Below are positions 59,596-64,000 of a stretch of DNA of 64,000 nt, piece after piece. The translations under genes were made by a program, and so were the position numbers. The stretch is from positions 1 to 64,000 of the forward strand of contig NZ_JBPOEU010000002.1 in NCBI RefSeq assembly GCF_051251695.1. Reading direction: 5' to 3'. Each line of letters starts with the position of its first letter. Position 1 is the stretch's first letter. Under the pieces are notes generated by a model. That model ran no database searches. It had not been told where the DNA came from and worked only from the letters and a program-made list of their open reading frames with translations. The DNA is from Maritalea sp051251695 (lineage in GTDB: Bacteria > Pseudomonadota > Alphaproteobacteria > Rhizobiales > Devosiaceae).

Positions 59596-60867
59596 TTAAG
59601 CCGAGTTATGTTCATCTGGTGGCGCGGTTTCTTGATCAACTTTTTTGAACTTGATAACGCGAATAAGAAATAGCGCCACTACGCCAAGAGTGAGTGAAAG
59701 CCCGCCCCCGACCATGAACGGAATACTCAACCCAAATTGAGAGGCCATCAGCGCCCCAACAAACGGCGCGCCCAACATCGCGATCACGTTCATGGCTTCA
59801 TTAACCGCAGTCACGCGGCCCATTTTGTCGGGTAGTGTTTCAAGCTGTAAAACCGTTCGAAGCGGCACAAAAATCGCTGAACTGAAAAACCCAACAACAA
59901 AGAATGCGGGAACAAAAATCCAAAGCGGCAACGCCCACATAAAATATGTCGCAAAACCCAGCAACAACGTAAAACCTGCAGCCATAATCATCCCAGGGCC
60001 GATCATCATGTAGGGATGGAACTGTCGCTTTATGCTCCCCAATGCCCAAGCGCCCAAAACCCCGCCTGCCCCAACCATACTGATCGATAAACCAAAAACA
60101 GTTTGATCATATCCAAGTTCTCTGGTGACTGGGCCCAGCAACGTATCGTGCAAAAATATGGCGAAATAACCAAATGATCCCAGACCAATAGTCACCCAGA
60201 GTGCTGGAATTTTAGCGACAGTCGCATAACCTTGAGCGATTTCAGCAAAAATGCTTTCAGACTTTTTGTCTTTCGCATCGCCATCATTTCTGGGTTCTTC
60301 TGTTGGGCGCAAATTCTTGGGCAAGGTCAACAAAATCATCAACGCAACAACCGACACCATGCCATTGATTAAGAACACTGCCTGACTGGACACAATCAAA
60401 AGCAATGCACCACCAACGGCTGGTCCAGCAATTTTTGAGGTTTGGTTGATGATTTGGCTCAAGCTGTTCGTCGCCATCAATTCGCGCTTTTCCGACAATG
60501 CCTGTATTGCGGCCTGTTTTGCAGGACTAAAAAAGCTATCTATAGACGCACGCAAAAACACCAGCACCAAAACGATTTCAGGTTGCCCGGCAAAAGCCAG
60601 CGCCAGCGTTGTTATGGCACGCCCAAGGTTCGACCAGACCATAATGGTTTTTAAGCTGCTTTTATCCACCAACGCGCCCGCAAACGGGCCAATCACCAAA
60701 TAGGGCAAAGCAAATGCAAGGGCAAAAAACGCAAAATAAATCGGATCGACGGTCCATGTATAAGTAAACAGGGAGATGATTGCGACGTAATCCAGCCAAT
60801 CGGCGAAGTCGGCGGGCAGTTGCGCGCGCAAAATCCGACGTAAATTCTTGTCGTTAGGCAATTTCAT
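59596..60867 (-). CDS. MFS transporter
   Basis: A 423-residue major facilitator protein with about 12 helices, of the enterobactin-exporter/macrolide-efflux-like type (DHA3). Motifs include DWLDYVAIISLFTYTWTVDPIYF at the start, GPFAGALVDKSSLKTIMVWSN near 61-81, and PDKMGRVTAVNEAMNVIAMLG. The gene is last in a run with an AraC/GyrI regulator and a GyrI-like protein, a context suggestive of drug efflux. The compound is unknown. A related gene is cut by the right window end. Confidence 0.9.
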   Translation of the reverse strand: MKLPNDKNLRRILRAQLPADFADWLDYVAIISLFTYTWTVDPIYFAFFALAFALPYLVIGPFAGALVDKSSLKTIMVWSNLGRAITTLALAFAGQPEIVLVLVFLRASIDSFFSPAKQAAIQALSEKRELMATNSLSQIINQTSKIAGPAVGGALLLIVSSQAVFLINGMVSVVALMILLTLPKNLRPTEEPRNDGDAKDKKSESIFAEIAQGYATVAKIPALWVTIGLGSFGYFAIFLHDTLLGPVTRELGYDQTVFGLSISMVGAGGVLGAWALGSIKRQFHPYMMIGPGMIMAAGFTLLLGFATYFMWALPLWIFVPAFFVVGFFSSAIFVPLRTVLQLETLPDKMGRVTAVNEAMNVIAMLGAPFVGALMASQFGLSIPFMVGGGLSLTLGVVALFLIRVIKFKKVDQETAPPDEHNSA

Positions 60868-60889
60868 CGCACACAGTTCCTTAAAAGGA

Positions 60890-61528
60890 TCAAGTCTTGC
60901 GCACAGGTTGACGCAAAATCGTCTTTAGTTTTTCTGGCACAACTTTACGCGGATCGCCAAGATATATTTCATGATGCTTACCCACCATTTCAAATCCGTT
61001 TTGTGGGATAAACTCATGATGCATTTTTTGCAAAATTGGTCCCTCGTCATCATAAGAGCCAACGTGAAGCACCTGCACCACTTGTCCTTCCGTCATCGTT
61101 TGCAATCGAACCGCACGCAAATAGCTCTCGTCAGTCGGCGCATCTTTTTTCTTTGCCGTTTTCACAATAGTTGTTTCAAGAATTTGCGCAAAATCATTTT
61201 GCGAAATCCAATCAGGTTGACGGATCATCACTGTCCATTTCCAAGCCGACTTCTCTCGCGTAATGAACGTGTCCATATCATCTGCCCACCATAGCGCCTG
61301 CATCGGGCACACAACATAATCTTTTTCTAATTGCTGTTTGGAATAAAATTTCAGGCCATAGCTGAGCCCGTACAAAGCAGCGATTGAGGGCGGGTAGGAT
61401 GCACCTACCGGGCCACCTTCCCCATCAATCATCAAATATTGCATTGCAGGCACGTCCAGCACATCGAAACGCCCCACTTTGCCCGAATAAAACACTTTAT
61501 CCGATTTCTTAAAATCCAACTTATCCAT
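60890..61528 (-). CDS. GyrI-like small-molecule-binding protein
   Basis: A 212-residue stand-alone GyrI-like/SOUL-like domain protein. It starts MDKLDFKKSDKVFY and contains YLMIDGEGGPVGA, DTFITREKSAWKWTVMI and HEFIPQNGFEMVGKHHEIYLGDPR. Such domains bind xenobiotics, or in GyrI (SbmC) bind DNA gyrase. The gene lies eight bases after the AraC-family gene and 22 bases before the MFS gene, so all three are one operon. Whether it sequesters drugs or acts otherwise is unknown. Confidence 0.87.
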   Translation of the reverse strand: MDKLDFKKSDKVFYSGKVGRFDVLDVPAMQYLMIDGEGGPVGASYPPSIAALYGLSYGLKFYSKQQLEKDYVVCPMQALWWADDMDTFITREKSAWKWTVMIRQPDWISQNDFAQILETTIVKTAKKKDAPTDESYLRAVRLQTMTEGQVVQVLHVGSYDDEGPILQKMHHEFIPQNGFEMVGKHHEIYLGDPRKVVPEKLKTILRQPVRKT

Positions 61529-61536
61529 GATGCTAC

Positions 61537-62388
61537 CTATTTGATGGGCATAAAAATGTCTGTGAGCAAATCGTTTGGCGCAACGTGCCGGGGGTCGTTC
61601 AAATAGTCTTCAAAACAAACCGCATCCCTCACCTCAACACCGGCGTTTGGCAACCAAGTGCCATAGAGCCAATTATAGGCTTTGGGCAGTTCAGAATATG
61701 GTCCTTTATAGGTCATCACCGCAAATCGCCCTGCGTCGATAACCAAACGTTCGAACGGCGCTTCGACTTCAATTGGTTTAATCTCCAACATACCCGCAAA
61801 TGACCGCAGTTCGCTTGTTTTCACCGTATCTGGATCATCAAAATATACCGCTAAACTTCTCGACCCCGGACCGAAAAGCCCTTTTTCTTGGCCAAACACG
61901 CCAAGTTTTTCAAACGCCCTACCAATTTCCATATAGGGACCTCGATGGGCCAGCCCGACAAGGTTAAGTGTCTCAACGTCACGCAGTTCGACTTTATGCA
62001 TCCCAATTTCCTTTTGAATGTTTTTTGATTGAAAACTGGGGAGTTTGCCTGTTTCGCGATACCGTGCCGGTGGCATCAAATAGCTCGCCGCAAAAGCACG
62101 CGAAAAAGCCGATATGCTGCCATAACCCGATTGGGCTACAATTTTTTCGATCGCCATATTGGTATTCACCAGCTGATTGGCAGCGCGATGTAGGCGAAGT
62201 CTTTTGACCGTAGCGGTAATGGTTTCCCCTTTGAGGCCGCGATAGGTTCGGTGCCAATGATAGGGGGAAAGACAAGCGATTTCAGCCAGATGGTTGAGAT
62301 CGATATCATCGTCCAAATGATCATATATATAGTTCACCACACGGTCCAACCGGGACTGATATTGACGAATTGATTGGCTTTCGACCAT
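61537..62388 (-). CDS. AraC family regulator with GyrI-like effector domain
   Basis: A 283-residue regulator. The N-terminal AraC DNA-binding domain (about 15-112) has HLAEIACLSPYHWHRTY and IVAQSGYGSISAFSRAFAASY as its two helix-turn-helices; the C-terminal GyrI-like domain (about 128-283) binds effectors. The layout is that of Rob/SoxS-like drug-response regulators. It is the first gene of the operon with a GyrI-like protein and an MFS pump, and is divergent from a cyclotransferase gene. Confidence 0.92.
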   Translation of the reverse strand: MVESQSIRQYQSRLDRVVNYIYDHLDDDIDLNHLAEIACLSPYHWHRTYRGLKGETITATVKRLRLHRAANQLVNTNMAIEKIVAQSGYGSISAFSRAFAASYLMPPARYRETGKLPSFQSKNIQKEIGMHKVELRDVETLNLVGLAHRGPYMEIGRAFEKLGVFGQEKGLFGPGSRSLAVYFDDPDTVKTSELRSFAGMLEIKPIEVEAPFERLVIDAGRFAVMTYKGPYSELPKAYNWLYGTWLPNAGVEVRDAVCFEDYLNDPRHVAPNDLLTDIFMPIK

Positions 62389-62498
62389 GTAAACACTCCA
62401 ACTTTCAAAGCGAATAAATCATATACTGAATTGACAAATCTTGCTGAATTTGGTGCAGATCACATCTGATCCTGTTCAATGCTGAAATTGAGACATTC

Positions 62499-63068
62499 AT
62501 GACCACTTTCCACTATTTTGCCTTCGGCTCCAATCTTTTGAATGCCCGATTGCAAAATCGCTGTGCGTCCGCAAAGCCAATTGCCATTGCAAGTGTTGAA
62601 AAGTTTGGCGTCAATTACGGCATGGTCGCCGAAGACAATCATGGCGGTTCTGGCAAAATGACCATCTTTGAAACAGGCAACCGGGCTGATATTGTACACG
62701 GTGTGGTTTATGAAATGGCGTTGGAAGATGCGCCCGTTTTGGACCGGTTTGAAGGTATCAATTGGGACCGACCGATGAAATACACACGGGCGACAGACTT
62801 TGAGGTTACAACCCCATCAGGCGAGGTCCTGAAAACCGTAACTTATATGGTGGAGCCAAACCCGCAAGCGCCGCTTCCCTATCACTGGTATTGGGCGCTT
62901 TGCCTTTCAGGCGCCGTTGAAAACGGTCTGCCCGAACATCATCAAGATATGCTGCGCGCCCACGCGTTCAAGGCCGACCCCCACCATGCGCGAGAAGGTA
63001 AAATTGAAGCGGAAATGCTGCTGCAAAAATCTGGCTTTGGACATTTGATTGAAACTGCCAACGCATGA
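62499..63068 (+). CDS. Gamma-glutamylcyclotransferase family protein
   Basis: A 189-residue protein of the AIG2/GGCT fold. The signature YFAFGSNLL lies at 6-14, and the acid/base glutamate is probably in DRFEGINW near 86-93. Members release 5-oxoproline from gamma-glutamyl compounds. The stop overlaps the next gene by four bases (ATGA), so it is coupled to the pseudouridine synthase. The exact substrate is not predictable. Confidence 0.88.
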   Translation: MTTFHYFAFGSNLLNARLQNRCASAKPIAIASVEKFGVNYGMVAEDNHGGSGKMTIFETGNRADIVHGVVYEMALEDAPVLDRFEGINWDRPMKYTRATDFEVTTPSGEVLKTVTYMVEPNPQAPLPYHWYWALCLSGAVENGLPEHHQDMLRAHAFKADPHHAREGKIEAEMLLQKSGFGHLIETANA

Positions 63069-63724
63069 TTGGCAACTTTGTCTACGCACCACCAACCGAT
63101 CCTTACTTAGATGTCGTGCATAATGACGACGACATTTTGGTGCTCAATAAACCTTCTGGCTTGTTAACGGTGCCGGGCAAGGCGGCCGAACATAGTGATT
63201 GTTTGGAAAAACGCGCCCAAGAAAAATTCCCCTCAGCAACAATTGTCCATCGGCTGGATATGGATACATCCGGCATTATCATCATGGCGATGCACCGCAG
63301 CGCGCATCGCCATTTGGGATTACAGTTCGAGCGACGGCATACGGCAAAAACCTATATCGCGGATGTGTTTGGATGCATGCAAGATGATCAGGGCACTGTT
63401 GACCTGCCCCTGCGCTGCGACTGGCCAAACCGCCCCCGCCAAATGGTGGACCATGAAGAAGGGCGCAGCGCTCAGACAGGTTGGCAAGCGCTCGAACGGT
63501 TTGAAAATCACACGCGGGTTGAACTCACCCCAATCACCGGTCGCACGCATCAATTGCGGGTGCATATGCTTGAACTTGGCCATCCTATTTTGGGTGACCG
63601 GTTTTACGCCACTGGCGACGCGCTCGATGCAGCGGATCGATTACGCCTGCACGCAAAATCGCTGACTCTCCACCACCCAACTGGCGGCAAACGGGTGACA
63701 TTTAATGCGGCACTTCCGTTTTAA
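63065..63724 (+). CDS. RluA family pseudouridine synthase
   Basis: A 219-residue RNA pseudouridine synthase without an S4 domain, as in the RluA subgroup. The active-site motif is HRLDMDTSG at 62-70 with catalytic D65; GRTHQLRVHMLELGHPILGDRFY follows near 159-181. The target may be 23S rRNA position 746 and tRNA position 32, as for E. coli RluA, but this is by homology only. Its stop overlaps that of the convergent MFS gene. Confidence 0.92.
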   Translation: MIGNFVYAPPTDPYLDVVHNDDDILVLNKPSGLLTVPGKAAEHSDCLEKRAQEKFPSATIVHRLDMDTSGIIIMAMHRSAHRHLGLQFERRHTAKTYIADVFGCMQDDQGTVDLPLRCDWPNRPRQMVDHEEGRSAQTGWQALERFENHTRVELTPITGRTHQLRVHMLELGHPILGDRFYATGDALDAADRLRLHAKSLTLHHPTGGKRVTFNAALPF

Positions 63725-64000
63725 GTCGCATTTGCGCGCGCGGCTTCAATCTTTGCATTGGTCAGCCTGAATAAAGAAATAATCAAGACCAGCGCCATGA
63801 TTGCACCCGCAACAAAAAACGGACTGCGCAAAGCAAATTCGCGACCAAGCGACGGTTCAAAAACACCAACCAAAACGCCGCCAATCAACGTGCCCAGCGG
63901 CATAAGACCCCAGCTAAGAAAGCGATAAACACTATTCACGCGGCCCAACAACTGATCTGGGATAATGTTTTGGCGCAATGACACGGATATGACGTTCCAA
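63721..64000 (-). CDS. MFS transporter, C-terminal part (cut by window end)
   Basis: The reading frame runs off the right end of the window, so only the last ~93 residues are seen (SLRQNIIPDQLLGRVNSVYRF...). Two to three hydrophobic helices are present, and DQLLGRVNSVYRFLSWG is typical of the MFS DHA3 (enterobactin/macrolide exporter) group. The GTG at 63984 is not the start; the protein continues upstream. The same subfamily as the MFS protein at 59596-60867. Confidence 0.8.
   Translation of the reverse strand, partial: WNVISVSLRQNIIPDQLLGRVNSVYRFLSWGLMPLGTLIGGVLVGVFEPSLGREFALRSPFFVAGAIMALVLIISLFRLTNAKIEAARANAT

Overview
The window looks like a chromosomal segment of an alphaproteobacterium of the Hyphomicrobiales (Rhizobiales) type. 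This rests on gene content and order: proC/ybjN/ubiK, lgt-midA-pgeF, prs, rplY-pth-ychF, a separate petA-petB-petC cytochrome bc1 operon, and cca next to a CoA-directed Nudix gene. Coenzyme-A-sensing ScfR regulators, a CtrA-type site, an FNR/FixK box and dispersed hairpin repeats of the CTTGTCGAAGG and CGGACTTGATCCGGG kinds also fit. The genus cannot be settled from the sequence alone. Base composition is moderate for the group. No rRNA, tRNA, CRISPR array, prophage or insertion sequence was seen.

Layout. 0.2-11.3 kb holds housekeeping genes: CsaA, proline synthesis, lipoprotein and complex I maturation, PRPP synthetase, ribosomal L25, peptidyl-tRNA hydrolase, YchF and two MaoC hydratases. 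They are interrupted at 6.5-7.1 kb by a HicB-like/HicA-like pair. 11.3-14.8 kb is accessory: a GFA protein, a brnT-brnA toxin-antitoxin pair beside a 17-copy 7-bp tandem repeat, two overlapping tiny ORFs, a LysE exporter, an acetyltransferase and apt. 15.2-17.9 kb is the cytochrome bc1 operon. 18.1-31.7 kb has trmL-hemF, a DGPF protein with its ECF sigma factor, cca, Nudix and GNAT genes, a xi-class glutathione transferase, a metallophosphoesterase, a murL-murD2 pair and a LysR/enoyl-reductase pair. 31.8-32.8 kb carries small unknown genes.

The most coherent part is 32.9-56.0 kb, which is largely devoted to C2 and C3 acyl metabolism. Methylmalonyl-CoA epimerase, methylmalonyl-CoA mutase and both propionyl-CoA carboxylase subunits take propionyl-CoA to succinyl-CoA, with a PccR-like ScfR regulator divergent from pccB. 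Next comes a block of an SSF-type symporter/histidine kinase with a two-helix partner protein, a receiver-only response regulator and a second ScfR regulator. It is divergent from a five-gene Liv/Urt-like ABC importer ending in acetyl-CoA synthetase. I read this as an acetate or short-chain carboxylate sensing, uptake and activation locus. That is the best candidate here for an undescribed system. Between pccA and pccB sits a DUF559 nuclease gene framed by roughly 150-bp direct repeats.

56.0-64.0 kb holds a YjdI-CDGSH iron-sulfur protein with a GNAT partner, hemN under a perfect FNR-type box (the counterpart of hemF at 18.6 kb), a dipeptidase, an AraC/GyrI/MFS drug-response operon, gamma-glutamylcyclotransferase, a pseudouridine synthase, and an MFS gene cut by the window end.
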